Part shown: positions 8,652 to 16,601 of the stretch, one piece after another
Numbering within the stretch: the stretch's first letter is position 1
How the letters are laid out: every line of letters begins with the position of its first letter
Assembly: GCA_963815375.1 (NCBI GenBank)
Contig: CAWFGX010000001.1
Location: 806,001-870,000 of the forward strand
Direction of reading: 5' to 3'
DNA: 64,000 nt
Source: JASHPR01 sp963815375
GTDB taxonomy: Bacteria > Actinomycetota > Actinomycetes > Streptosporangiales > Streptosporangiaceae
Program-made: the position numbers and the translations under genes
Notes under the pieces: model-generated
The model's database searches: none
What the model was told of the DNA's origin: nothing
What the model saw: the letters and a program-made list of their open reading frames with translations, nothing else

Positions 8652-9881
8652 TTATCCCTGGTCATCCGGCTCCTCGTCGTCCGGCTTCCAGACCTCGAGC
8701 CTCCCGTCGCTCGCGTCCAGCTCCAGCCTGACCTGGCTGCGCTCGGCGGCCGCAGCCTCGGCGAACGAGGCCGACTGGGCCCGGCCGTCGCGCAGCCAGG
8801 CGCGCAGCCGCCCGATGACCTCTCGCTGCGCCCGGCTCAGCGGCACCGAGCGCCGGATGGCGGTAGTGATGTCGGAGGTGCGCACGTCGCGCTGCTGCGC
8901 GAACGCCTCGTGCATCGCGTCCACGACCGACTGCTCGAGCTCGGCGCCGGTGTGCCCGTCGGAGATCTGGGCCAGATGGTGCACGTCGAAGGTTGACGGG
9001 TCGCGGCGGCGCTTGCGCAGATGCACCGCGATGATCTCGCGCCGCTCCTCTTCGGTCGGCAGGTCGAGGAAGAACACCTCGTCGAACCGGCCCTTGCGCA
9101 GCGTCTCCGGCGGCAGCGCGGTCACGTCGTTGGCGGTGGCCACCACGAACACCGGGTCGGTCTTCTCCTGCATCCAGGTCAGGATCGTGCCGAACACTCG
9201 CTGCGAGGTGCCCCCGTCCAGGTCACCGGAGGAAAAGCCCTTCTCCAGCTCGTCGATCCACAGCACGCACGGCGAGACCGTCGCCGCGAGCTGCAAGGCC
9301 CGGCGCACGCGTTCTTCGGACTCGCCGACCAGCGAGCCGAACAGGGCTCCCACGTCCAGGCGCAGCAGCGGCATCCGCCACAGCCCGCCGATCATCTTCG
9401 CGGTCAGGCTCTTGCCGGTACCGGGGATCCCGATCAGCGCCAGGCCCCGGGGCGCGGGCAGCCCGAACTCGGCGGCTTCCTCGCTGAACGCCCGCTCCCG
9501 CAGCGTCAGCCAGCTCTTCAGCTGCTCAAGGCCGCCAACATCGTCGGGAGTCTGCTCGGCCGGGTAGAACTCCAGCGCCTGGTTCTCCCGTATCACCGCC
9601 TTCTTCTCTTCGAGAACCGCGTCGATCGCCCGGTCATCGAGGCCTTTGTCGCGGACGATCGCCTTGGCGAAGGCCCGTTTGGCCTGAGTGATCGTCAGTC
9701 CCAGCGCCGCCTGTGCCAGCCGCGCCCGGCCGGGCTCGGGCAGCCTGGTGCGGATCCCGCTGGAGCTGATCAGCCCGTCGAGCTCAGCGCGGAGCGCGGC
9801 CTCGTCCGGCAGCGGCATCTCGACGAGCACCGCCTCGTCGCGCAGTTCCGGCGGCAGCGACCGGACCGGGGTGATGACCAC
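8652..9881 (-). CDS. Ycf46-type AAA ATPase, main (C-terminal) part of a frameshifted gene
   Basis: Contains the whole AAA module: GIPGTGKS (Walker A), CVLWIDELEKG (Walker B), VATANDVTALPPETLRKGRFDE (sensor 1 and arginine finger region), then a helical lid and a C-terminal acidic tail ending EEPDDQG. It is preceded by the Ycf46-type linker reading LPPELRDEAVLVEMPLPDE. The true start is not here: the frame continues from the gene part at 9770-10255 after a one-base deletion near 9930 (reads RVRR then QLRSLAQRLAFTGSSLVV in the second frame). Ycf46 proteins are unusual AAA ATPases known mainly from cyanobacteria and plastids. A remodelling role is likely, but the substrate is unknown. Confidence 0.9.
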   Translation of the reverse strand: MVITPVRSLPPELRDEAVLVEMPLPDEAALRAELDGLISSSGIRTRLPEPGRARLAQAALGLTITQAKRAFAKAIVRDKGLDDRAIDAVLEEKKAVIRENQALEFYPAEQTPDDVGGLEQLKSWLTLRERAFSEEAAEFGLPAPRGLALIGIPGTGKSLTAKMIGGLWRMPLLRLDVGALFGSLVGESEERVRRALQLAATVSPCVLWIDELEKGFSSGDLDGGTSQRVFGTILTWMQEKTDPVFVVATANDVTALPPETLRKGRFDEVFFLDLPTEEERREIIAVHLRKRRRDPSTFDVHHLAQISDGHTGAELEQSVVDAMHEAFAQQRDVRTSDITTAIRRSVPLSRAQREVIGRLRAWLRDGRAQSASFAEAAAAERSQVRLELDASDGRLEVWKPDDEEPDDQG

Positions 9882-10255
9882 CAGCGACGAGCCGGTGAAC
9901 GCCAGCCGCTGCGCCAGGCTGCGCAGCTGCGGCGGACCCGCGAGTCCTTGCCGTAGAACTCGTGGAAGTCCTTGAGCACATACAGGTCTCGCCGGTCAGG
10001 CGCGCCCGTGGCCTGTTCGGAGATCTTGTCAAGCGCGCCGGCCGGGTCGGCCGCTTCGGGCACCTTCCGGCCCGCCTTCGACGCGAAGCGGTCCGCGATG
10101 TCCCAGGTGACCAGGTCGCTGTCTGGGTCGCGGCTGCGGCGCACCTCGTCAAGCATCGCGATCGCGCGCTGCTCCTCGACCGTCACCAGCACGATCAGCG
10201 CGACCCGCGCCCGAAGGTACAGACTGATCTCTTCCGAGATTCTGAACGTGCTCAT
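9770..10255 (-). CDS. Ycf46-type AAA ATPase, N-terminal part before the frameshift
   Basis: Starts at ATG 10255, overlapping the radical-SAM stop codon as ATGA, so translation is coupled. The first about 108 residues (MSTFRISEEISLYLRARVAL..., VTWDIADRF, LYVLKDFHEFYGKD) match the N-terminal domain of Ycf46 proteins, which precedes the AAA module. After RVRR the frame degenerates into Arg/Ser/Trp-rich nonsense (positions about 9930 down to 9770), while the correct continuation is one base out of phase. Adding one C in the run at about 9930 would give a single protein of about 535 residues. Confidence 0.8.
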   Translation of the reverse strand: MSTFRISEEISLYLRARVALIVLVTVEEQRAIAMLDEVRRSRDPDSDLVTWDIADRFASKAGRKVPEAADPAGALDKISEQATGAPDRRDLYVLKDFHEFYGKDSRVRRSCAAWRSGWRSPARRWWSSPRSGRCRRNCATRRCSSRCRCRTRPRSALSSTG

Positions 10256-10863
10256 GCCCACGACTCCCGCTGCGTCGCTGACCGGCCTGGCTCCTCGCCG
10301 ATAGTGACCGGCTCGTCCGGCATCCCGCTTACCGTGATCGTCCCGTCCGCTGCGACGGCGATCTCGAGGTCCGGGACCGCTTCGAAGTCATCGGAGCGGT
10401 ACCGCCCGGTGCGGGCCCAGTACTGCTTGTTGGCCGACCCGCGCAGGCCAGACCCGACGCGCAGGCCCGGGTTGTAGCGGCCGGCGATGATCATGTCCGC
10501 ATCGGCCACCGCGGCCAGCCGGGCTGGGTCGGCCTCTATCTCGGCGCGGGTATATCCGGACAGCACGATGATGCCCAGGTCGGTGCGGGCCCTGAGCTCG
10601 CTGCAGAACGCGGCGACCGCTGCAGGCTGCTGCAGCGGCTCACCGCCGGTGAGGGTGACTCCCTCGAGCTCACCGGCCAGCGCCGCGGCTGCCGCGGCGA
10701 GCTTTCCCGCGGCCTGTTCGTGCGCCGGGTGGCCTGCCGGGTGAGTCTCCGGGTTGAAGCAGCCGGGACAGCCGAGCGTGCAGCCCTGGCTCCAGACCAC
10801 GAACCGCACGCCCGGGCCGTTGGCCCGGCTGCGCGGTTCCACCGCATGAATGCGCCAGCGCAC
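10252..10863 (-). CDS. Small radical-SAM protein, NrdG/activase-like
   Basis: A 203-residue radical SAM enzyme. The [4Fe-4S] motif CTLGCPGC (Cys28, 32, 35) follows an activase-like GPGVRFVVWSQG, and the SAM-binding LTGGEPLQQP lies at 71-80. Such short proteins with GPG and CxxxCxxC resemble glycyl-radical activating enzymes (NrdG, PflA), but no glycyl-radical enzyme is visible here. A C-terminal strand-rich tail (about 150-203) is extra relative to NrdG. It begins at a GTG 49 bp after the preceding hypothetical gene and overlaps the ATPase start by four bases. In cyanobacteria, iron-sulfur proteins also accompany ycf35-type genes (from memory), which makes a redox theme plausible. Confidence 0.85.
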   Translation of the reverse strand: MRWRIHAVEPRSRANGPGVRFVVWSQGCTLGCPGCFNPETHPAGHPAHEQAAGKLAAAAAALAGELEGVTLTGGEPLQQPAAVAAFCSELRARTDLGIIVLSGYTRAEIEADPARLAAVADADMIIAGRYNPGLRVGSGLRGSANKQYWARTGRYRSDDFEAVPDLEIAVAADGTITVSGMPDEPVTIGEEPGRSATQRESWA

Positions 10864-10911
10864 CCGCGAGTGCTTCGGGGCCTGAAGCCCGCGGGTGGAC
10901 CCGCGTCGCCG

Positions 10912-11433
10912 TCACCGTAGCTCCGCGATGGCCACGTCATCGGCTGCTGCGCACAGTGGTCCTGGCGCGCCGAGCGACACCTCGGCGCCGAACCGGTAGT
11001 TCAGCCACGCGCCGAGGAGGTCCACCAGCAGCCAGGCCGGCGAGTCCACGTCGGTGACCTGCAGCGCGTGCGTGACCACCCGGGCGTCGGCCGGGGTGAG
11101 CGACGCCAGCGGCCGCCGCTGCCCGGGCGCGCCAGCCACGATCCGGACCAGGTCCAGGCCGCCGGCGGCCGCCAGCGCCCATGTCTCGTCGTCGAGGCAC
11201 TCCAGCCATACGCCGAAGACCGCCTTGAGATGGAGCTCAGCTGCCAGCCGGTGCAGAGCCCGGCTTGCCAGCCAGCCCCGGCTGCCGTTCGCGCGCCGAC
11301 GCTGCGCGCGGCGGGCGAGCCGGGCCACCCGCTCAGGTGTCAGCATGCCTGTGCCGTCAGCATCGCCGTGCTCCGCATCGCCGTAATCGCCCCGCGACGC
11401 CGGTAGTGTCAGCTTTGGCGGGCTCAGTGCCAC
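10912..11433 (-). CDS. Conserved helical hypothetical protein of the Ycf46 cluster
   Basis: I do not recognise this protein. From the GTG at 11433 it has about 173 residues: a short acidic Gly/Asp-rich start, a basic stretch (ARLARRAQRRRANGSRG) and then a mostly alpha-helical, leucine-rich body ending DDVAIAELR. The GTG is preferred because AGGA lies six bases upstream and it overlaps the DUF2997 stop, as tightly coupled genes do. An ATG at 11346 is the alternative. Its place between DUF2997 and the radical-SAM gene suggests an accessory subunit. Confidence 0.7.
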   Translation of the reverse strand: MALSPPKLTLPASRGDYGDAEHGDADGTGMLTPERVARLARRAQRRRANGSRGWLASRALHRLAAELHLKAVFGVWLECLDDETWALAAAGGLDLVRIVAGAPGQRRPLASLTPADARVVTHALQVTDVDSPAWLLVDLLGAWLNYRFGAEVSLGAPGPLCAAADDVAIAELR

Positions 11434-11624
11434 TGCCGGTCCTGCTGCTGCGTTTCCACGTCCTGGTAGGCCTCGCCGGTCAGCTCCTGGGACTCGACCT
11501 CGCCGCCGAGCAGCCGCAGCAGGTCCTCGGTCTCGCTGAGGCAATCCATTCCGGAAATCCCGTTAACGTGTATTTCGACCTTGCCATCAGGGCCGATCGT
11601 TACTTCGATGATTTCCTCAGCCAT
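11424..11624 (-). CDS. DUF2997 small protein
   Basis: A 66-residue protein starting MAEEIIEVTIGPDGKVEIHV followed by a GxSGMDC segment and a predicted helix. This fits DUF2997: an isoleucine/valine strand, PDGKV turn, second strand, then a conserved glycine and cysteine before a helix. The family has no known activity. As I recall, DUF2997 genes lie beside ycf35 genes in cyanobacterial genomes, which agrees with the DUF1257 gene in this operon. The start is 37 bp from the edge of the insertion sequence, so its original promoter or upstream partner has been cut away. Confidence 0.85.
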   Translation of the reverse strand: MAEEIIEVTIGPDGKVEIHVNGISGMDCLSETEDLLRLLGGEVESQELTGEAYQDVETQQQDRQWH

Positions 11625-11660
11625 GGGAGCTCCCTCGGCCGTTCCGCCTGCGCTTGGTGT

Positions 11661-11681
11661 TAGCTACTTCCCCCTGAAAAA
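11661..11681 (+). repeat. IS left end: target duplication and inverted repeat
   Basis: TAGCTA (possible target duplication) followed by the 15-bp left inverted repeat CTTCCCCCTGAAAAA. It differs from the right end at two positions only. Confidence 0.75.
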
Positions 11682-11763
11682 CGCGCGTGGCGGTTCGTGA
11701 TCTTGGAGCCGTGGGCAGGCATGATGGCCTCGACCCCTTGGGCTAGAAGGGATCGAGGCCATC

Positions 11764-13158
11764 GTGTTCCGCACCTTAGGCGATCAGCCGTCGCTGTGGG
11801 AGTTGCTGCTGCCCGATGAGCTGCTGAAGCTTCCAGAGCACCTTGCGCGGGTGGATGCGCTGCTGGATGACCCCGCGTTCTTCGCCCCTTTCGCGCCGCA
11901 TTTCGATCCGGTGATCGGCCGGCCGTCCACTCCGGTGGAGTGCTACCTGCGGCTGATGTTCCTGAAGTTCAGGTACCGGCTGGGGTATGAGAGCCTGTGC
12001 GCCGAGGTCAGCGACTCGATCACGTGGCGGCGGTTCTGCCGGATCCCGCTCGATGGCAAGGTGCCTCATCCGACGACGCTGATGAAGCTGATCCGCCGGT
12101 GCGGGGAGCAGGCGGTGGCCGGGCTGAATGAGGCGCTGTGGGCCAGGGCCGCACGGGCGAAGCTGCTGCGTACTGACCGGGTCCGCGCCGACACCACGGT
12201 GATCCCGGCGAATGTGGCCTACCCGACGGACTCGGGGCTGCTGGCCCGGGCGGTGGGCAAGCTGGTGCGCGCGGCGCGGCGGGTGCAGGCGGCGGGCGGG
12301 GCCCCGGATACGGCGATGACTGACCGGCGGCGGGCGGCGGCGCGCCGGGTCCGGGAGATCACCAGCAAGCTGCGCAGCCGCAGCAAGCTAGGCCGGGAGG
12401 AGACCAGCGCGGCTATCCGCCGGGTGACCGGCGAGCTGGCTGACCTCGCGGGGAAGGCCGCGGCCCAGGCCGCGGCGGTGCTGCGTAACGGCCGCCGCGC
12501 GGTGCCGAAGGCACTCAGCGGCCGGATGCGCGGCAGGCTGCGCCGGGCGCTGAACGAGCTGGCGGTCACTATTGAGCGCACCGGCACGGTCATCGCGCAA
12601 GCCCGTCTGCGGCAGGCCGGGCGGACACCGGACGGCGCCACACGCCTGGTCAGCCTGCATGACCCCGACGCCCGTCCGATCCGCAAGGGACGCATCGACC
12701 GGCCGGTCGAGTTCGGGTACAAGGCCCAGGTCACCGACAACGACGACGGCATCGTCCTCGACTACAGCGTCGAGTACGGCGCCGCCCCCGACGGGCCGCA
12801 GCTGGCACCCGCCATCGAGCGGGTCACCTGCCGGACTGGCCGCGTGCCCCGCGCAGTCACCGCCGACCGCGGCTACGGCCAGCCCGCCGTCGAACGTGAC
12901 CTGCACGACCTGGGCGTCCGCACCGTAGCGATCCCCCGCCAGGCCACCACCTCAGCCACCCGCAAGAAACTCGAGCACAGCCGAAGCTTCCACAAGCTCG
13001 TCAAGTGGCGCACCGGATCAGAAGGGCGGATCAGCTATCTCAAACGAGGCTACGGCTGGGACCGGACCCGCCTGGACAGCAGGCACGGGGCCGCGATCTG
13101 GTGCGGCCACGGGACCTTCGCTCACAACCTGGTCAAGATCAGCACCCTGGCCAGCTGA
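11764..13158 (+). CDS. DDE transposase (ISNCY/IS5-like)
   Basis: A 464-residue transposase. The N-terminal region (LPEHLARVDALLDDPAFFAPF, then YLRLMFLKFRYRLGYESL) is the helix-rich DNA-binding part typical of IS5/IS1182/ISNCY-type enzymes. The catalytic triad is visible as Asp143 (RADTTVIPANVAYPTDS), Asp368 (TADRGYG) and Glu420 (GSEGRISYLKRGYG). A basic helical insert lies between the first and second Asp (about 170-280). The frame is intact, with no sign of decay. Confidence 0.92.
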   Translation: MFRTLGDQPSLWELLLPDELLKLPEHLARVDALLDDPAFFAPFAPHFDPVIGRPSTPVECYLRLMFLKFRYRLGYESLCAEVSDSITWRRFCRIPLDGKVPHPTTLMKLIRRCGEQAVAGLNEALWARAARAKLLRTDRVRADTTVIPANVAYPTDSGLLARAVGKLVRAARRVQAAGGAPDTAMTDRRRAAARRVREITSKLRSRSKLGREETSAAIRRVTGELADLAGKAAAQAAAVLRNGRRAVPKALSGRMRGRLRRALNELAVTIERTGTVIAQARLRQAGRTPDGATRLVSLHDPDARPIRKGRIDRPVEFGYKAQVTDNDDGIVLDYSVEYGAAPDGPQLAPAIERVTCRTGRVPRAVTADRGYGQPAVERDLHDLGVRTVAIPRQATTSATRKKLEHSRSFHKLVKWRTGSEGRISYLKRGYGWDRTRLDSRHGAAIWCGHGTFAHNLVKISTLAS

Positions 13159-13230
13159 CCAGCACCGGCCAAAGCACCAGCCGACCCACCCAGCCGACTG
13201 CCCGCTCCCGGCCCTCACACAGCAGGTCCC

Positions 13231-13251
13231 TTTTTCAGGTCGAAGTAGCTA
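13231..13251 (-). repeat. IS right end: inverted repeat and target duplication
   Basis: The right inverted repeat (13231-13245) is followed by TAGCTA (13246-13251), matching the left flank. Confidence 0.75.
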
Positions 13252-13288
13252 ATGCTCGCCAGGCCATTCGTCCGTTCCTGCCGCGGGA

Positions 13289-14836
13289 TCAGGGCGCCGG
13301 GGTCGGGGCCGCAGCGGGCGTTGCGCTGTGGGTCCACCATGAGTCCAGGGCGGCGAACGTCGAGTTCGGCGCGCCCTGAGCGACGACGAACGTGTTCTCG
13401 CTCGGCATCGTCCAGGTGTAGGCCGGCTCGTTGCCGCTGACTTCCTCGCACTCCAGGACCTGGCCGGCGCGCTGCGGATAGAACTGGTTGTAGTAACCCT
13501 GGGTGGCCTGGCTGGTGGCGTTCGGCGGGGGGCAGCTCGAACCCGCGTCCGCGCCGTCGAACCCCCACCAATTGTTGTAAGCCGCCCAGGCTGCCTGGTA
13601 GTGGGCCGCGCTGTCGAGCTGGTAGGCGTAGACCGCGCCGCTCGTCAGCCCCGGGACCTGATTGCAGGCCAAGGCCCCGACCACACCGGTCATGGTCCAG
13701 TGATAGGGCGGGGTCAGCGTCGTGCACTGGATGCTCGGGTCGTCGAGGACCGACGGCAGCAGCTGCGTCAGGTCGGCCATCCCGGCCGGCTCGCTGGGCG
13801 AGGTGCCGGCGGACGGGGGCCGCGGCTTCCCGTGTGAGGTAGCCGCGGACGGCGGCGTCGTGTGGCGGGCGAACGGGAACAGGTGCGTGCCCGCTGCGAT
13901 CCCTACGTAGGCCAGCAGCAGGACAACAACCACGGCGACCGACACGAGGGCTGTGCGCCCGCGGGAGCCGGAGCGGCGCTGGTAGCCCATGCCTGCTGGC
14001 GGCGCAGGCCAGCCGCCGGGCTGCTGGTAGCCGGACGGCTGCGCTGTCTGCTGGTACCCGGGCTGCTGGTAGCCATACCCGGACTGCTGACCCGCGGGCT
14101 GCTGGGCGTCCGGCGGCGCAAACCCGTACCCAGGCTGCTGGCCCCCTGGCTCTGGCTGCTGGTAGCCGGACGGCTGGGCTGGCTGCTGGTAGCCGGACGG
14201 CTGGGCTGGCTGCTGGTAGCCGGACGGCTGGGCTGGCTGCTGGTAACCGTATCCAGGCTGCTGATATCCGTATCCGGACTGCTGCTGCGCCCCGTACCCA
14301 GGCTGCTGGACCTCGTATCCAGGCTGCTGGACCTCGTATCCAGGCTGCTGGACCTCGTATCCAGCCTGCTGCGTCCCGTACCCGTATTGCTGCGTCCCGT
14401 ATCCGGGCTGCGGCGCCCCGTACGCCGGCTGCTGAGCCCCGGGCTGCGGCGCCCCCGGCTGCTGGAACCCGGGCTCGGACGGCGGGAGCGGCTGCGTGGC
14501 GGCCGCTCCAACCGGGTAGCCAAGTGCCCGGGCGAACGCTGAGGTGATCCACTGACAGGACGCCAGGTCGAGTCCCGTCCGCTGCGCCAGTTCGTGGGCG
14601 GCCTGCTGAATCGCTGCAGCGGGATCAGCATGCTGCTGCAAATGCTGGAGCAGCGACGGCGCGATGTTGGCCCCCGCTGCCGTCACGAGCAGGTTCCGCG
14701 CGTGGGGCATGCCCGGCATCAGCCGACCCGCGACGTCGCCGAGAGCCTGCGGGTCACTGAGGACGCTGATGCCGTGGGACGCAACCGCTGAGCTCAATGC
14801 CTGGCGGACGGAGTCGTCCTGTAGTTGCTCGCTCAT
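13289..14836 (-). CDS. Membrane-anchored protein with a Tyr/Gln/Pro/Gly-rich low-complexity region
   Basis: About 515 residues in four parts: an N-terminal alpha-helical domain of about 110 residues (starts MSEQLQDDSVRQALSS); a low-complexity stretch (about 115-285) of QQPGYE- and PSGYQQPAQ-type repeats; one membrane helix (ALVSVAVVVVLLLAYVGIA); and an outside domain of about 190 residues with several cysteines and many aromatics. The linker-TM-outside-domain layout parallels the kinase at 5069-6880. With the IS removed, it ends about 73 bp before the DUF2997 start on the same strand, so it was probably the first gene of that operon. I do not recognise the N- or C-terminal domains. Confidence 0.82.
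   Translation of the reverse strand: MSEQLQDDSVRQALSSAVASHGISVLSDPQALGDVAGRLMPGMPHARNLLVTAAGANIAPSLLQHLQQHADPAAAIQQAAHELAQRTGLDLASCQWITSAFARALGYPVGAAATQPLPPSEPGFQQPGAPQPGAQQPAYGAPQPGYGTQQYGYGTQQAGYEVQQPGYEVQQPGYEVQQPGYGAQQQSGYGYQQPGYGYQQPAQPSGYQQPAQPSGYQQPAQPSGYQQPEPGGQQPGYGFAPPDAQQPAGQQSGYGYQQPGYQQTAQPSGYQQPGGWPAPPAGMGYQRRSGSRGRTALVSVAVVVVLLLAYVGIAAGTHLFPFARHTTPPSAATSHGKPRPPSAGTSPSEPAGMADLTQLLPSVLDDPSIQCTTLTPPYHWTMTGVVGALACNQVPGLTSGAVYAYQLDSAAHYQAAWAAYNNWWGFDGADAGSSCPPPNATSQATQGYYNQFYPQRAGQVLECEEVSGNEPAYTWTMPSENTFVVAQGAPNSTFAALDSWWTHSATPAAAPTPAP
14156..14236 (-). repeat. 27-bp tandem repeat, three copies
   Basis: Three identical 27-bp units (14156-14182, 14183-14209, 14210-14236) and a partial fourth encode the nonapeptide repeat QPSGYQQPA in the low-complexity region of the membrane protein. 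Confidence 0.85.
14300..14362 (-). repeat. 21-bp tandem repeat, three copies
   Basis: Three identical 21-bp units (14300-14320, 14321-14341, 14342-14362) encode the heptapeptide GYEVQQP in the same low-complexity region. Perfect identity at DNA level implies recent slippage or selection for repeat number. Confidence 0.85.
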
Positions 14837-15123
14837 GGGGCAGGAACATTCCTCATGGGTTTCCAGGTGGGCAGCCTGGGGTGTTAACGTGCCTCCGGTG
14901 CCGGAGGTCACGTGCACGAGCGTATCCGTTGGAAGCGCGCCGGGAAAAGACACCGAGGCACGGTGAAGCAGGAGGCGCGGGATGTTGCCAGGCCCGGGCC
15001 TGGCAAGGCGGGACGGCCTTTCGCTGGTACTTCCGGAAAACGCTGCGGCGATCAGTGAATGTTTGAGAATCGGTGCCTTACGGGATTGCCAAATGCAGGA
15101 TTTCCCGTCGTATTCCTGCGCGG

Positions 15124-16401
15124 TCAGCCTGCCGGCGGGTCGCTGTCCACGATCAGCGCCCCGCCGTGGCCCCAGGTCAGGTAGCGGTAGGACAGGTTGA
15201 TCAGCGCGGAGATCCGGTTGCGGTTGCCGAGCAGGGTGATCAGGTGCAGCCCCAGCCATGCCCACCACGCCAGGTACCCGCGCACGCGCACCCGGTAGGG
15301 AAGCTGAACGACGGCGGAGTGCCGCCCGACCGTGGCCAGAATCCCCTTGTCGTGGTACTCGAACCCGGCAGTGGGCTGGCCAGCGGCGAGCCTGACGATC
15401 TGATCGGCCGCGTGCCGCCCGGTCTGCAGCGCGGGCTGGGCCAGCTGCGGCAGCGGACTGCTCTCGACCCCCGCGATGTCGCCGACGGCGAAAATGCGGT
15501 CGTGCCCGCTGACCCGCAGGTCCGGCCCGACCTGAATCCGGCCGCCGCGACCCTGCGGCAGCCCCCAGGCGCCGATCGATCCGGGCGCGCTGACACCGGC
15601 GGCCCACACGGTGATGTCGCTGGGAATGTGCTCGCCGTCGGCCAGGACCACATGTTCGGCTGTGACCTCGCGGATCGTTGTGTTCAGCCGGACGTCCACT
15701 CCCCTGGCCTGCAGCTGGCGGCGGGCGTAGTCGCGCAGCGACGGGTGAAACGGCGCCAGCAGCGTCTCGGTCTGCTCGACCAGCCTGATGTGGACCCGCG
15801 CCCGGTCGATCCCCGGGTAGGCGGTGGGCAGCGCGATGTTGCGCAGCTCCGCGAGGGTCCCGGCCAGCTCCACGCCTGTCGCGCCGCCACCGACCACGGT
15901 GACCGCCCACTGCCGGCCCGCCTCGTCGCCGCTGAGCCGCTCGAGCCAGGAAAGGATCCGGTCCCGCAGCACGACCGCGTCGCGGCGGGTGTACAGGCCC
16001 TGGCTGTACTTATCCGCCCCGGGGACTCCGTAGTACGCCGCCGACACCCCGGTGGCCAGGACGAGATAGTCGTAGTCCAGCGTCTCGCCCCGGGCCAGCG
16101 TGAGCTTGCGCGCGGTCGCGTCAATGACCGCCAGGTCGCCGTGCTGAAAACGGGCACGGTAACGGTGCGCGAACGCCCGGAGCGGGTACGCGACGTCGCT
16201 CGGGGTCAGCCCTCCGGTCGCCACCTGGTACAGCAGTGGCTGGAACGTGCTGTAGATGTTGCGGTCGACGAGCGTGACCTGCATGCCCGAGCGCGCGAGT
16301 CTGCTCACGGTGGCCAGCCCGGCAAACCCCATGCCCACGACCACGACCCGTGGCGCCGTTCCCCCGGGGTAGCGCCGCGCGCCCAGTCGCAACCTGGCCA
16401 T
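15124..16401 (-). CDS. ndh: Type II NADH:quinone oxidoreductase (NDH-2)
   Basis: A 425-residue two-dinucleotide-fold flavoprotein. The FAD site is VVVVGMGFAGLATVSRL near the N-terminus, and the NAD(H) site is VTVVGGGATGVELAGTLAEL around 170-190. A second FAD contact reads FAVGDIAG, and the C-terminal amphipathic part (WWAWLGLHLITLLGNRNR) attaches it to the membrane face. NDH-2 transfers electrons from NADH to quinone without pumping protons. The length is usual for the family, and the ATG start at 16401 is preceded by a GAGG-rich stretch. It faces away from the SGNH gene. Confidence 0.93.
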   Translation of the reverse strand: MARLRLGARRYPGGTAPRVVVVGMGFAGLATVSRLARSGMQVTLVDRNIYSTFQPLLYQVATGGLTPSDVAYPLRAFAHRYRARFQHGDLAVIDATARKLTLARGETLDYDYLVLATGVSAAYYGVPGADKYSQGLYTRRDAVVLRDRILSWLERLSGDEAGRQWAVTVVGGGATGVELAGTLAELRNIALPTAYPGIDRARVHIRLVEQTETLLAPFHPSLRDYARRQLQARGVDVRLNTTIREVTAEHVVLADGEHIPSDITVWAAGVSAPGSIGAWGLPQGRGGRIQVGPDLRVSGHDRIFAVGDIAGVESSPLPQLAQPALQTGRHAADQIVRLAAGQPTAGFEYHDKGILATVGRHSAVVQLPYRVRVRGYLAWWAWLGLHLITLLGNRNRISALINLSYRYLTWGHGGALIVDSDPPAG

Positions 16402-16513
16402 CTCTCACCCTCCTCGAAGGGCTCGCTACCCGGTCAGGCTGGCTGTTAACCAGATGCCGGGCGGCAGTCCGCAGCGCACCCAGGGCCGCGATCTGGGGCG
16501 AAGCACAGGGCTA

Positions 16514-16541
16514 TTGACACTGCCATCGCGCCAATCATACT
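16514..16541 (+). promoter_or_regulatory. Sigma-70-like promoter upstream of the SGNH hydrolase
   Basis: A perfect TTGACA (16514-16519) with CATACT (16536-16541) 16 bp later, about 60 bp before the SGNH ATG. It lies in the divergent gap between that gene and ndh. Confidence 0.45.
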
Positions 16542-16601
16542 GACAGGTAACTAACCGGCAGCTGGCGGGCCGGGCGCCGCTCTTCACTGTCGAGGTGGCT
16601 T

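Larger units (their letters stand above)
11661..13251 (+). mobile_element. Complete insertion sequence, DDE transposase, ISNCY/IS5-like
   Basis: The element carries one transposase gene and ends in near-perfect inverted repeats: CTTCCCCCTGAAAAA at 11667-11681, with CTTCGACCTGAAAAA as the complement of 13231-13245. Both ends abut a palindromic TAGCTA (11661-11666 and 13246-13251), probably a 6-bp target duplication. The intact gene and matching ends suggest recent insertion. It interrupts the interval between the Q/Y/P/G-rich membrane protein gene and DUF2997 gene, both on the opposite strand. Confidence 0.85.

Noticed and set aside
9770..10255. Programmed ribosomal frameshifting in the Ycf46 gene
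   Set aside because: There is no slippery heptamer, and four other unrelated genes show the same kind of one-base G/C-run lesion, which points to sequencing error.
13289..15910. One long protein joining ndh antisense sequence to the Q/Y/P-rich membrane protein
   Set aside because: The upstream part is Arg/Ala-rich antisense of ndh; the natural ATG at 14836 starts the helical domain.
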